The position numbers and the translations under genes were made by a program. DNA of 64,000 nt from Valencia hispanica (taxonomy: Eukaryota > Chordata > Actinopteri > Cyprinodontiformes > Valenciidae). The stretch's first letter is position 1; the number at the start of each line of letters is the position of its first letter. The notes beneath the pieces were generated by a model that was not told the DNA's origin, did no database searches, and was given only the letters and a program-made list of their open reading frames with translations. The stretch lies in assembly GCA_963556495.2 (NCBI GenBank), contig OY747705.1:40293798-40357797 (forward strand). The letters run 5' to 3'. This document shows, piece after piece, positions 46,420-59,904 of this stretch.

Positions 46420-49370
46420 TATTTATGTATTTATTTATTTATTTATGTATCCAACCAGCAATTAAGTAGTTGTTGGAATTCAAAAATAACATGAAAGAAT
46501 TCCAATGTACTCACAGTATGAGGGTGAATATTTATACAATCACTTATTTTATGTACCATATTTTAATTTAATTGTCATTATGTTGTAGAAATCCATTTCA
46601 CTTTGGCATTACAGTGGTGTTGTTTTGTTTTTTTGTCAAAAAGCAGAATTTTGTTGATCATGATTGATAAGTAAAAGCAATAAAAAGGGTAAAACGCCCG
46701 TTTTTGGGGAGTACTTTTTATGGGCACTGTAACCTTGTGGTTTACTCGGTGCTCGGGAGGCCATTTTTAGTTCATTATAGCTATCTGTGAAGAATTAAAA
46801 ACCTTTTTTATCTCTTCTGTTACCCAACAAACTGGATTAGATTTTTTGATCAACCCCATTAGCCCAAAGTTTTGGTTAAAATAACCCAGCAGTTTTCTGA
46901 GTTTAAAGTGATTTGACCATTGTTCTGATTAATTTAGACACAGCTAATGACGCTTTTATAACACATTGGACATGTCACGCTAAAGGGAAGCAAGATGAGA
47001 CTCATTCTATGGATAGTTTTATCAGAAGGAAAATAATGTTGTATGGTGGGCCTTGGAAAATTGGCCGCCAAACAGACACTGCCAGTGTGGGTTCCCTGTT
47101 AGACAGTTATTTAGATATATTCTTGAAAGCATGTCTTATGTGTGTGCTGCCTTTTGAACTAGTAACAGCAGCATGTATACTCCTCATCTTGCCCAAAGAC
47201 ATATTGGGAAATTTGAAACACTTTTTTTTTTTTTATGAGCTACCTTCTGTTCAAGTGCTAATGAAAACAACATTGAGTGCTGCAGTATAATCATCCCATG
47301 TGTTGAGACAAAATGAGGGAGGGTGGTGGTTGACAAAGGTTAACATTAACAGCTTTGAAGTTGTGACACAATCAGCTTGTTCAATGCAAATGTATTTCAT
47401 TTTCATGCTCTGATGTGCCCTGTTATTGCTTTTCATATTCAATCTATATTAAGAGGAACTTTTCTGTTCTGTTCTGATGCTGAACCCTAGGCATGAAACT
47501 GCCTGAATAAGGAGGTGTCCAGTTTCTCAGAGTTCTATGCATATACTCAGTGAGAGGAAATTAAATTGCTTTTCCCACAGCTTCATTAATTGTTTTCGTG
47601 AAGTTGTTTATTTGCTGGGGCTTTTCCGGTGAACCTGGCACTAACATGGGGCCAAGTAAGGCTACAAAGACTGTTTTCTCTTGCATCACGAAGGATTGAC
47701 CGACTAGTGGGTTTATCAGCGGGGGTGGGGGAGGTTGAGGAATAAATACTTACATATTCGTTAGCATTCCAGCTTTAGGGAAATAAATTGCCTTTTTCAT
47801 TAAAATAAAAAAATAGATTTTCCATTGGGAGGTCAGCACTGAATGTTTATAATGGAATTTTTACTAAGCTGCTGCTTCTATGTAACCCGCTTCCTCAAAG
47901 CTAAACGTTTTGGCAAGAATACTGGTGCACTTGTACATGTAAAATTAGAAATGTACCATCTTAACAAAATATCTTAAAAACATAGGTTGGACAGACATTA
48001 AGAAACTTTGTATCCAGCAGTTCCTCTAAAGTTTCACAGTCAAGAAGCCTCCTTATCTGTATGATCAGATAAACTCACAAGCATGAAACAACATTGCTAA
48101 TCACGTCATTTAAATTGTGTTTGGTTTTCAGGAATATGGGCATTAAATCAGACCAAATAGCTTAATAACTGTGAACATATACGCCAAACCAAACATAGCA
48201 AAGTTAGACCATGGTAAAAGAAAGTTGTGTGGTGGGAAAGCATGTTTCCTATAGAGCTCACGTACTTCATGTTTGTCATGTTGACATTTTGACAGGGTTA
48301 ATGCACTGAGGAGCACTTAGGGTAACTGATGGTTACTTCAGCACTTACTGTAGGCGTGTGTGTTATTGCATCTGCCACTAATGGGCTTTAAGATGGGAGC
48401 TCAAACAAGGCTTTGGTAAAACAGAGAATTTTTCTTCTCTTAGAAAGACATTTGCCAGTCATATGTCTTACAGAATGGACACTCCTTTGTGGTGCTTGAA
48501 ACAAGTATTAGTATTACAACTTTTAATTAAACATTCAACCTCTCTGGTATCTTTTAATGTCTTATGTATATAACTTTACATATACAATCAACAAACAAAA
48601 CAGGATACACATAATAGGTTAAATAGAATGAGACAGGATTGAAGAAATGCTTTTGTGAAAACTACCAATGCCTGTTTTTGTTTCACAAAAGTTTCAACCC
48701 CTGCAATCAGTTTAACATACTTTTGTCCATGTTGGAACAGTTCAAATACAGTGACTTGTTTCACACAATTGTAAGGCCTTAAAAAGCATTATTAGTTTTA
48801 TAGAATGTTCCAGGAATATAAAACCGTCTTTTAAATAATCTTCTCTAATCTATAATTATAAAGTTAAACTTTCTTTAGTCTACATATTGCATATTTAACA
48901 CCCTACATAGAGTATATTTACAGAGGGTTCATGTAATTCTGTTTTTGCCTTTTTGTCTAATGTAAATATTTCAGTTATACAGATATAACTATATATTTCA
49001 GTATTAAAATATTTTATATTAGTGTGGAAGTATTTTGGCCAACTTGTCTATGGAGAATTGTCAAAACCACAATCAAGGGTTTTTGACCATATTCAGACTA
49101 TTTAAGGTCATGTATCTCAATCAAATTTAATTCCAGACTGTAATTAGGCCTCTCTAACTCCTGCACTTTAAAAAAAAACTATTTAGAGCGACACTAGCTG
49201 ATGTACTCTGGTACTAACATTATGTTAAGTATGATATATTTTCTAAAATGTTATTTTAGTTTTACATAAGATGTAATAGGAAACTCACATTCCATAAAGT
49301 TCAATTTTTCTCTAATCTCAGAATATTTTTCTGAAGATATAATCTTTTGGTCAAATGTGATTATGGACCA
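46420..49370. other. AT-rich DNA, no gene
   Basis: A short ATTT repeat lies at about 46419-46447. The 125-codon plus-strand frame at 46913-47290 has no recognised domain. Nothing else seen. Confidence 0.35.
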
Positions 49371-49372
49371 CT

Positions 49373-51770
49373 GTGTTCTTGGATAGTCTGGAGGGCTACT
49401 TGGACGAGTGTTTTGACAACATAGTTATGGGCAAACAACAAAATTCTACTTCTACCATGCCGACAAGCACTCCATCACAGAAACGCACCCATTCTGAGGT
49501 CAGCACTTCCACCATCTCTCCAGAGAAAAGCTACACCGATATCTTGGATTCAATTGATAAGACCCTAACCAGCCAGATGCCCGTCTTGCTCTGGTTGAGG
49601 TTCTCCACAAGGAATTGTAAGCTCTTAGGGAGTCTCTGGAGTTCAGCCAAGAACAGGTGGCATCACTCACTACAGAAAACTAAAAGCTGAGAGACTATGT
49701 AAAGAAATTCACCGATGGGATGACGCAGCTAACTGGAGAAAACAAAAAGATGAAGGAATCCCTTCTGGATAACCAGGCCTGGGGCATGTGGGACAACCTT
49801 GTCTTGTCCAGGATCCCAGAACAGGCAGAGGAAGACGCTGAAACCACCGTCCGAGAATTTCTCCAACATCAGCTGAATCTCCCAAGTGACACGTTAAAAA
49901 ACATCACTTTTCATCGCGTCTACCGGCTCGGAAGTAAGAGGCCCAACAACAGCCGCCCGCGACCAATTGTTGCTAAATTTGAGTACTATATGCATAACCA
50001 CATATATCTCTCACCCCCAACACCTTCCTAACTTTCTTCTATTTTTCTCTTTCCTATATATCTGCTTCTGGACTTTCAGTCAGGCAACCCCAAGCACTAA
50101 GAATGACTCCGCTTGTGTGTATCTGTTTCTATGGTGACATGCAATTTCCAAATTTAGTCACACAACTATGGCTACTCTAAGGTTTGTCACATTACATGTT
50201 CATGAAACTGGCACTAGAGAGAAAAGAATTAAGATTTTTAACCAGCTAAAAGATTGAAGGCAGATGTCGTCTTATTAAAGAGACTCAGAAATCTACCTCA
50301 GCTGCAGATGATCTTAAATCACCTAAGTTTCCTAATGTGTTTTCTGCATGCTAGAACTTTAGACAAAGGGGAATAGCAATATAAATAAATAAAAGTTATT
50401 TTACAGTAGACAGAGTTACAGATCCATTGGGTAGATTTATAATAATGAAAACTATCCATGTATAACCAAAAGCTCTGTATTGTCAGTATATATGGCCCAC
50501 AAGTTGATGACCTCTCTTTCTTTTATACCTTCTTCTCTGCACTTTCTGAACACTGCGTTCAGAAAGAAACATTTGATAGAGTTAACTGGAGATACTTATT
50601 TGCAACCTTACATAAATTTGGCTTTGCAAATTCTTTTATATGTTAAATGTTATACAGTTCACCAACAGCATGTATCAGGACTAATAACCAAACATCATCT
50701 AGGTTTTATCTTCAGAGAGGTACCAGGCAGGGAAGTCCTCTCTCTCCCTCCCTGTTTGCTATTTTTATTGAACCACGAGGAGCAGCAATTAGGCAGACTT
50801 ACAATGTTATAGGCATAAAATGCAATAACATAGAACATAAACATAAACATAAAATCAGTCTTTATGCAGATGATGTATTACTTTTTCTCAAGCATTCACA
50901 AATCTCTCTCTTTTTTAACTGGGTTGATAAACTCTTACTCAAGAGTTTTAGAGATTATTCTACAAATGGGTTAAAATCTACAGTTCTTCCAATCAATTGT
51001 TTTTTGCAGAATCCCATTAACACACAACATCAGTCAGGGAATATTACATAATAGGATATCAATGTCTCACCAAGACTGGCAGATTTAACAAAGCTAAACT
51101 ACATCCTTCTTTTATAAAACGTGGAAGATGATCTAGTTAGATGGAAATCCCTACCCATATCACTTATGGGAAGGGTTGCGTCAATAAAAATGATGGTTTT
51201 GCCCAGAATCAATTACTTATTCTCAATGATCCCAAGCAAACCATCACCGGAGTGGTCTAGCTCTCTGGACTCTTCCGTCTCTAAATTTCTTTGTAAACAT
51301 AAACCCCCACGTATTGGCATAAAAGCCTGGCAGAATATTAAACGACATGATACTGATTTCATGATAACGATACTTTAAAAGCATTAATATCAGCTCCTCT
51401 CTGACAGCATGTTGGGAGTTTCTAAAAATGACAGTCCTCACTTATCCCATGCAGGCATATTCCCCTTTTGGAATAACACTGACATCTTGCAAAAAAAATG
51501 TATGATAAATTTAGTTTAGTGTTTTGGGAGGGGCCTTGGTACGTTGGATTCAAAAAATCTCTCTCCCTCAAATACTCCAGACTGCAGCTTTAACAATGGG
51601 GCTGGTTACTTTCTCCATCAACCAAGTATGTTTGGATAAATTCTTGCCCCCAAAGTGTGTTTCTAAGATACCTAATGACTTTATGTTACCTGTCATGTGT
51701 AGAAAAAAAGTAGTTTTTCCTCATTTACCATTTATTGTTCAATAGTGGTCAATACCTATCTCTCTGTTAC
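49373..51770 (+). pseudogene. L1-clade LINE fossil with large internal deletion
   Basis: ORF1 part: the N-terminal SYTDILDSIDKTL region, then TQLTGENKKMKESLLDNQAW coiled-coil, IPEQAEEDAETTVREFLQHQ and FHRVYRLGSKRPNNSRPRPI (the L1 ORF1 RNA-binding core), broken by stops at about 49617 and 49686. ORF2 begins near 50168 (MATLRFVTLHV, REKRIKIFNQL, ADVVLLKETQ), continues with LCIVSIYGPQVDD and then jumps from SALSEHCV to TFDRVNWRYLFATL at about 50560, losing over 1 kb of endonuclease and early RT. Then RGTRQGSPLSPSLFAIFIEP and the catalytic YADDVLLF, frameshifts, and a C-terminal LPISLMGRVASIKMMVLPR. TFDRVNW and QGSPLSP identify L1 rather than L2. Inactive. Confidence 0.88.
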
Positions 51771-53680
51771 CTGCAACTATGTAAGGTTTTGCTGACTCAG
51801 CAGATATCAGATTTGACTGTCATCCAAATGGTATCAGACTGATCTAACCATTTTCTTTTCTATACTAAGATATTTTTGTACTTCTGTGATCTTTTTCATA
51901 AATGAGATGTCAAAATGTGACATGAAACACTCCAAAACTTAAAAAAAAAAATTATGTGGGACAATTAAATTGTTCTTCACTTCTAATAATACTACTATTT
52001 CCAGCAATAATTTTGTTTAGTCCAAGTGATTGCTTAAAACAGGTTGTATGGATTATTTGTACTTATTCAGCTGCGTAAAAAGTAATGAAACTTAAGGAAA
52101 TATGTTGTTGAAGTCAATACACTTAAGGATATAAATAGTTATGCTCTTTAATGAGCCCTGTGATGGACTGACGACATGTCAAGGCAGTTCCCCACTTCTT
52201 GCTCATAAACCACTATAGATGGGGAGCCAGCTGCTCTGGAAAATACAATGATTCTTTATTGAGCTTGGTTTTCCAGGTAAAATCAGGAATAATAATTGCC
52301 AGCTCACCAAATCTACTACTGCCAATCGGCATGCATATAATTTAGATGATAGAAATAATCCAGTTTAATGCTGAAAAAAGTATACTACTATTAATTTGTC
52401 ATTACATCTTGCAGTATCTTTAAAGCAAAATGGTAATTCTTACACAAATGCTGACAAACTGAACCAGCTATATGACATTAAACATGAAAAGTAGATTGTA
52501 AATATTAGAGATGCAGGATGGAGGTTTAAAGGAAAAATAATTAGAGATTAAAGGTTATAGTCTAACATTTTGTTTCTTCCCTAATCTTTTTGTCCTTGCA
52601 TTCTTTTTTTTAGAAACTGTCAAACCTATCGTGAAATGAGGATGAATATAGCTCACGCAGGAATAATGGAATTAGAGTTAATGAGCAACATTCTGTCAGT
52701 TCTGTGGACACCGCCAGATGGCCCATTTGTAGTTAGAAATTTTTTTACATACAATATTATTAGATTTTTTTTTTTGATAAAAAAATGTTTTTTCATAACA
52801 TGATAATCATCTTTTTCAATATCTTAAAACTTTAAAAAAAGCAAAGTGGGTATCCAAACCCTAAAAACATCTACTACTTCGACTGGAATTTGGAGACTCC
52901 TGGAAAAGCAGATGCTGCTAATCAATTGTATCGATTACCTGATCATTCTATGTGAACCCTTTTTTTAAAAACAGCAGTTCTGGCATTCTGCTTATCTAAA
53001 GATTTAAGGTGTGTGATGGATTCAAGCCAAGGCACAGACAAGCACTAAAGTGAGGCATTGTGAGAAATTTATTGAAGAAAAAAAGAGGAAGATTTCTAGA
53101 GCCCGCACAAAGACATAAAAGAGAATGCTGGAAAATCAGTTACTGAAAACACAAAAAAAGATTAGCCATTTTTTTCAAAAAATATAAAAAAAGCAAACGG
53201 TTCCATGTCAGACTCTACAGGCCTGTGTTGGTGTGTCAGATTTTAATGTTAATTTAGATGTAATTAAAAGAGGGTTACCATCATGCTCCCCCTTTTCTCT
53301 AAAAAGAAAATGGCATCAAACTAATACTTTTTAAAGTTGCGTCCGAACAAATCACTATACTTTTCGAGTGATATTCCTGGAAAGAGCAAAATAAAAATCT
53401 ACTTAGCTTGTCCATAGTGGCACATTTGGTATCTAAGAAAACCTCACATTAGAAAAAAGCAATGTGGAAGCATTTTGTTGACATTTGGAGAATTATAGCC
53501 TCAAAACTTGAGCACCTTGCAGCCATTCAGCTGATCGGGATCTCCTCTGTTTACCAAAGCATTTCTAGTTAAGTGTGGGGCCATTTGTCTGACATCCTGG
53601 ATAAACACTGCTGTCATTCTAGTGATATCTGGTATTGGCCAACAAAATAGCTAAAAATAAGTAAAGAACTAGGCCAGGCA
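51771..53680. other. AT-rich DNA with a small repeat scrap
   Basis: 52159-52215 ('ccctgtgatggactgacgac') is a short plus-strand piece of the 9788-10152 family. 53028-53075 weakly resembles 33165-33215. No gene. Confidence 0.4.
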
Positions 53681-53682
53681 TG

Positions 53683-54385
53683 GCAATTTTATTTGTATAG
53701 CACACTTTCAACAACAAGGTAATTCAAGGTGTTTTACATGATTAGGGGATAAAATAAAAATAGCAATAACACAGACCAAGCATATTAGGTAAAAATAGCA
53801 ATAAAGCAAGAAGCACACACAAAACATATGATACCTGAAAACCTTACCAAATGGCAGCTCTAAACATATGAGTTTTTAGGCCTGATTTAAAAGAATTCAG
53901 TCTTTCAGCAGCTTTGCAGTTGTCTGGAAGTTTGTTCTAGATTAGAAGAGCATAGAAACTGAAAGCTGCTTCCCCATGTTTGGTTCGAATTCTAGGGATG
54001 TTGAGTAGACTGCAATTAGAGGACATGAGTGGTCTGGTGGGGTTGGTATAGTAACAGTAGATCTTCAACATACTCTGGTGCTAAGCCATTCAATGATTTA
54101 TAAACTTGTAAAAGTCTATTCTCTGAGCTACAGGGAGCCAGTGTAAGGATTTTAAAACTGGGGTCATGTGCTCTGCTTTCCTGGTTTCAGTGAGGACACG
54201 GGCATTAGCATTCTGGATCAGCTGCAGTTGTTTAATTGACTTTTTAGGCAGATCTGTGAGGATGCTGTTGCAGTAATCAATCCGACAAAAGAAAAACGCA
54301 TGGATGAGTTTTTCAAGGTCCTGTTGCGACATCACTCCTTTTATCCTAGAAACACTACAGTTCATTTTGTAAAGTCTATGGTGCG
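53683..54385 (-). pseudogene. LINE (L2/Rex1-like) 3' end
   Basis: The minus strand starts [20 protein letters not shown], then [40 protein letters not shown] and [13 protein letters not shown], the C-terminal part of the same family as 61292-63877 (about 63360-63875). Frames then break; LKTHMF near 53875 marks the end, followed by a 3' tail with 'ttttatttgtatagcacact' on the plus strand. A 5'-truncated old copy. Confidence 0.85.
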
Positions 54386-54399
54386 GTGTGATCTCAATA

Positions 54400-56855
54400 G
54401 GTCTATGCATTAACAGATATAGTGATACTGTGGAGGAGAGTAAAGCAAAAGAAGGAAGTAAACAATATTCAGTTAAAATTACTCTTGAATAATAAATGAC
54501 AGACGCGGTCCAATTATATTGTTTCTTTCAAGTTTTACATTTAGTTGAGTAATTTCAAGGCTTGGTGTTGAGTACATGCATTTTAATATGTCCCGAGACA
54601 GGAAAACTTAGAACTTAAAGTGTGTATGCTTATAATTTCACATGTGAAATGAAGTGTCCTCATTTCCCTGGTGTTGCAAATTGTTACAAGCTGTCATAAT
54701 TTTCCAGACTGCTGACTTTTGCCAGATTATGTTTCATACTCTGCATTTTTATGAACTAAATAGAACTGCTGAAAGATTAAACACAGCTGATGTTTTGGCC
54801 TTGTCTTAACTTTTCCTGAATAGTGACTTTTTAATCTCACATTACAAATTGCTGCATTTATTTCCTCTCTGACCCAGTTTGCATCTTGATGGACTAATTG
54901 TTTTCTGATCTTGACACCAAGGAGTCCAGCACAAATAATAAATTATAGAAAGGGAGTCTTTGTTCTATCTGAAACCTCTTTGAATCATAAAACAATGCCA
55001 GAAAGGCATGTTTATTGTTGCTCAAACATGTGGTCGGTGTTACTGAAGCATCAGAAATATGTCAACCGTGGCAATGTTGAACTACTTGTGATTAGATTTG
55101 TTACCCAAAACTGGTGATAACCTACACATAACCACTATGATTACATGAACACACAAATAGAGCAAAAATATCCCCTTAAAAATTTGAATAAACATTTCCA
55201 AAACATTAGGAAGTTCAGAAAAGTGTAAAAGTGGAATGTAGGGGAAAAGTACAAAATTAATCTCAGATGGGGAAACATTGCAGTTCCATCCAAAGTAAAC
55301 TGAATTACCTCATACAGATATGGTGGATTCCTGCACAAGGTCTTGTTTTTAACAAATAATCTGTGTAGGAAAGGAACAATGTGTTGCTCTTGCTATATTT
55401 CACAACTATATTTTATTACACAATTTTAAAACAATCTTTCCATAGATTTTAGTTTTTTGTCTTTACAGTCATACACTGAATCAATTTCCAAACACTGAAA
55501 GAGTAAAATGCTTCTATGATATCTATGCTTTGCACATTTTAGATGGTCATAACTGGTGAAAAATGGATTCTTAAGATTTTGCCTCGAGAGATGTTCAATA
55601 GGTATAAAAAATACAAGTTTTAATGAACCTGTTAGACATGACCAAACCCAAAAACATGTGGTTATGTTTTTTAATTGCTAATTCTTATATTCATGTTAAA
55701 TAAAATACGTCCTATATTTTTGCAAACCACATATACGTTAATTAACCATCAATCAAAATGTATATTTGGTTACATTTCCTTGAAAAAATAAACATGGTTT
55801 ATGTCTTTTTGCAGGAAAATGTTAGTCTACTTACAAAAATTGGAGCTGAAGAAGGTATGAACAGTAACGGAAGTGAATTGCAAAAACAAAAAAAACTCAT
55901 TCGTGAATGTAATGGTGGTGCAGCAAAACAGTGTATTTTAGGCTGTGCAGTTGTCCTACTATTACGGTGCAATAAATAAGTCATAGATCAAGTAAGGTAA
56001 AACACTAATGCCCCCCCAGGGGAAATTACATTCTAACATAAAATTCCAAAAATATTAGAAGGCATTCTACACACAATTCCTAAACACAATATATATTCTG
56101 GTAACAGACCACAGTAGCACTGTTAAAAAACACAGAAATGGTGTCTGCCTAGAAATAAATTCGTAACATCTTTGCTAGACACATACTTGTACTTTCCCTG
56201 TCTAAAACAAAGCAAAACATTTTCAAACATTTCTCATTGCATGGTGTTTCATTGATTTAGTGAAATAACAACACAGTGTTGACACATTTAATATGTATTT
56301 AAATGAATGTGTCACACAATCTATCAATAATTTACAAGTCAAATAGGAGTTGATCGACCAATCAGACACATGATTAGGAATTCAAACATACACCACTTAA
56401 GAGTGGATGGAAATTCATCTATCATCTTTTTATCATTAATCAGGCAAACTATTCCTATCTTAAAAAATAACAATTAAACTCAACTATATATTCAGCAACC
56501 ACCCTGTGATCCCTAGCGTGTAATCCCATCATGAAATAAAACAGAGAATTCACATTAAACGCCTGACATAATCAAAAATCTATAAAAAATGTAAATGAAT
56601 TATGAAATAATTACATCTTGGGGAAAAAGACCACAAATAGACCATTACCACTCCAATCCCACATTTGAGCCTAAAAGTTTCTAATTTCGTAAATTACACA
56701 TGTGGAATCCTCACAGCCACCATCTCCCTTTTCACATCCCCTCATTCTTGTTTTGTTAGTAATACTGTGGAAGGTCCAGGAATACTCTGATTACTTGGAA
56801 AGGTCCCTTAGACATAAGCCAAACATGATCAAAGTTCTCCCCTTTTCCTTTTCCA
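54400..56855. other. AT-rich DNA, no gene
   Basis: No recognised domain or repeat. The frame at 55758-55979 is unsupported. Confidence 0.35.
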
Positions 56856-56859
56856 TCTT

Positions 56860-57017
56860 GTCCTGCAACCTTTAGATGTGTCTCTGGTTCAAAACACCTG
56901 AATCAATTATTTAGATCTTTAGCAGGACTATGGAAAACTTGACTGCAGAATGAGAAAGTAATTCGGCCATTCGATTCAGGCCTGTTGGACCAAGGACACA
57001 TCTAAAAGTTGCAGGAC
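56860..57017. mobile_element. Foldback MITE, about 45-bp imperfect inverted arms
   Basis: Left arm GTCCTGCAACCTTTAGATGT pairs with the right end ACATCTAAAAGTTGCAGGAC; pairing continues inward to 'cctgaatc' / 'gattcagg'. The right flank 'accagccctagaggattgg' belongs to the same well-known fish hAT-type MITE, so the element extends to about 57050. Confidence 0.7.
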
Positions 57018-57054
57018 ACCAGCCCTAGAGGATTGGAGTTTGACATCCCTACTC

Positions 57055-57418
57055 TGGAGGGAGGCTGGACTCAGCCTTAAAAAAAGAGGTGAGGTTCTCG
57101 ACACCCAGGGGGGCTTAAAGTATAGCCGCTGCTTCTCTGCATTGAAAGAAGTCAGTTGAGGTGGTTTGGGAGTCTGTTCAAGGTGTCCCCTGGGAGCCTC
57201 CCCCTTGGAGGTTTTCCGGGCACATCCCATTGAGAGGAGACCCATTAATCACTTAATGGACCAATATATCCCATTTGGTCTGGGAATACCTCTGGATCTC
57301 TCAGAATAGGGATGTTTTTGGAGAGAGGGATGTCTATGGTTTCTTTCTGGACCTGTTGCCCCTGCGTTTTTGACCTTGGATAAGCATAAGACCGTGGGTG
57401 GATGAATGGATGGATGGT
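57055..57418 (+). pseudogene. RTE-type LINE 3' end (Rex3-like)
   Basis: Blocks in order: 'gaggtgaggttctcgacaccc', 'agccgctgcttctctgcattg', 'cagttgaggtggtttgg', 'ggaggttttccgggcac', 'gggaatacctctggatctct', 'acctgttgcccctgc' and 'gaccttggataagc', ending in GGAT repeats. I recognise this as the C-terminal coding end and tail of fish RTE elements. Frames are broken. Confidence 0.7.
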
Positions 57419-58136
57419 TATTATGCACCACGCTGTGTTTGGGAAGATACCTAAAATGGTAAATCTGTCTTTATATTGGCTGTTGGTAACATATGTGAGG
57501 ATAAATATTATGTTTTATTTTTATTTTTTAAGGCAATGCAAATCGAAAATGTCTTATTTTTACTTACCAAGCAAATGTCAACAGAAAAGTACCTATTCTT
57601 ATTCCATATCAATAAAGTTTAAAACTAAGAACAATGCTATACAAATAAACTTGACTTCTCTGGTTCTTTTAAGAGTTCTACAAGAGTTTTAGACCCATAA
57701 GGTTTAACAAAAACAGAATAATAATACTGAATATATTTTCCTAGCAACCACCAAGTTAACACATAAAACACATATAAAGTAGGGCAAAAAAGTATTTAGT
57801 CAGCCACCAATTGTGCAAATTCTCCCACTTAAAACATGAGAGAGGCCTGTAATTTTCATCATAGGTATATCTCAACTATGAGAGACAAAATTAGAAAATA
57901 AATCCAGAAAATCACATGGTCAGATTTTTTATTCCAAATTATGGTGAAAAATAAGTATTTGGTTACCTACAAACAAGCGAGGTTTCTGGCTCTCACAGAC
58001 CTGTAACTTCTCCTGTAAGATGCTTCTCTGTTCTCCACTCGTTACCTGTATTAATAGCACCTGTTTGAACTCGTTATTAGTATAAAAGACACCTGTCCAC
58101 AACCTCAAACAGTCACACTCCAAACATCACTATGAC

Positions 58137-59700
58137 CAAGACCAAGGCTATCAAAGGACACCAGAAACAAAATTGTTTACCTGCACCAGGCTGGGAAGAC
58201 TGAATCTTCAATAGGTAAGCAGCTTGGTGTGAAGAAATCAGCTGTGGGAGCAAATATTAGAAAATGAATGGCATACTAGACCACTGATAATCTCCCTTGA
58301 TCTGGGGCCCCATGCAAGATCTCACCCTGTGGGGTCAAAATGATCACAAGAACAGTGAGTAAAAATCCCAGAACCACACATGGGACCTAGTGAATGACCT
58401 CCAGAGAGCTGGGACCAAAGTAACAAAGGCTACCATCAGCAACACACTACGCCACCAGGGACTTAAATCCTGCAGTGCCAGACGTGTCCCCTTGCTTAAA
58501 CCAGTACATGTTCAAGCCCGTCTGAAGTTTGCTAGAGATCATTTGGATGATCCAGAAGAGGATTGGGAAAATGTCATATGGTCAGATGAAACCAAAATAG
58601 AACTTTTTCGTAAAACCTCTACTTGTCGTGTTTGGAGGAGAAAGAATGCTGAGTTTCATCCAAAGAACATCATACCTACTGTGAAGCATTGGGGTGGAAA
58701 CATTATGATTTGGGGCTGTTTTTCTGCAAAGGGACCAGGACGACTGATCCGTGTAAAGGAAAGAATGAATGGGGCCATGTATCATGAGATTTCGAGTGAA
58801 AACCTCCTTCCATCAGCAAGGCCATTGACGATGAAACGTGGCTGGGCCTTTCAGCATGACAATCATTCCAAACACACCTCCCAGGCAACAAAGGAGTGAC
58901 TTCATAAGAAGCATTTCAATGTCCTGGAGTGGCCCAGCCAGTCTCCATATCTCAACCTGATAGAAAATCTTTAGATGGAGTTGAAAGTCCGTGTTGCCCA
59001 GCTAGAGCCCCAAAACATTAGCCTGGCTTTCGCCAGCCTGATCTGACGGCAGTTTGATTCTGCCCTGCAGATCAGTCTGGAAACCCACACATTAAACTAC
59101 TGCTACAGCCTATCCAGTTTTTCTGGAACCAATCACAACCGGGCTTATCCGCCTTGCACGCTATTGGTGGGTTCAAAACGATGACGTCAGAGAAGCGACG
59201 GAAAAGTCGGCAAGCGGCTTGTTGTTCACATTGGTCATGGCAGCCACCAGAGCACAGCTATCCGTTGACGCCGCTGTCGCTGCTGTTTTAAAAGATTTAA
59301 AAGTTCTCTGCAATTGCTGCTTCTGCAGACCGCAATCCTACAAACTATCCACATTTGTTGACAAGTTTCATTCCTGGAGTTTCGAGTTGCTCGGAAAAGT
59401 ACGTCACCTGGATCGATGGTCTGATTGGTGAATGCTCTATCCAATTGCGTACAGAGTCATTTGAACTATGCCCGTTGGGCACACTTCTTGTGCAGTAGAA
59501 ATTACATGGCAGACTCCCCAGACTAAGTTCAATTTTGAACTTAGTCTGGCGAAAGCCAGGCTACCAAAACATCACTGCTCTAAAGGAGATCTGCATGGAG
59601 GAATGGGCCAAAATATCAGTAAGTGTGTGAAAACCTTGTGAAGACTTACAGAAAACGTTTGACCTTTGTCATTTCCAACAAAGCGTATATAACAAAGTAT
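58137..59700 (+). pseudogene. Tc1-like transposase with stops and MITE insertion
   Basis: The N-terminus at 58137 breaks after a few residues. The open part 58390-58899 has [48 protein letters not shown] (first catalytic Asp), [20 protein letters not shown] and [18 protein letters not shown] (second Asp). TGA at 58897-58899 interrupts it. Beyond it [17 protein letters not shown] shows Asp to Tyr and Pro to Leu changes in the DLNPIE motif, followed by TAG. The MITE at 59019-59563 splits the next block (PQNI / TALKEICMEEWAKISV). Inactive. Confidence 0.9.
59019..59563. mobile_element. MITE with 18-bp inverted ends and 9-bp target duplication
   Basis: TAGCCTGGCTTTCGCCAG at the left, its exact complement at the right, flanked by CCAAAACAT at 59010-59018 and 59564-59572. 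The right subterminal region has a hairpin (59521-59546) with two perfect 12-bp arms and a TT loop; the left has a smaller CTGATCTG/CAGATCAG hairpin. It contains a 70-codon frame (59219-59431) of unknown meaning. A 9-bp duplication fits Mutator- or Merlin-like better than hAT (8 bp), but the superfamily is not determined. Confidence 0.85.
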
Positions 59701-59904
59701 TGAGATGGACTTTTGTTATTGACCAAATATTTATTTTCCGCCATAATTTGTAAATTAATTCTTTAAAAATCAGACCATGTGATTTTTTTTTTTTTTTTTT
59801 ATCATTTTGTCTCTCATACAATAGTTGAGGTACACCTATGATGAAAATTACAGGAGTCTCTCATATTTTCAAGTGGGAGAACTTGCACAACTTGCACTGT
59901 ATTT

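Larger units (their letters stand above)
57780..59901 (+). mobile_element. Tc1-like element (second family) holding a nested MITE
   Basis: The left inverted repeat starts agggcaaaaaagtatttagt and includes 'gcctgtaattttcatcatag'. The right end mirrors it ('atgatgaaaattacagg ... gtgggagaacttgcacaa') but lacks the last 25 or so bases and closes in 'cactgta'. About 1.58 kb without the 545-bp MITE. Different family from 19528-21113. Confidence 0.85.

Noticed and set aside
46913..47290. 125-codon plus-strand frame
   Set aside because: Composition is like the surrounding AT-rich DNA and no family is recognisable.
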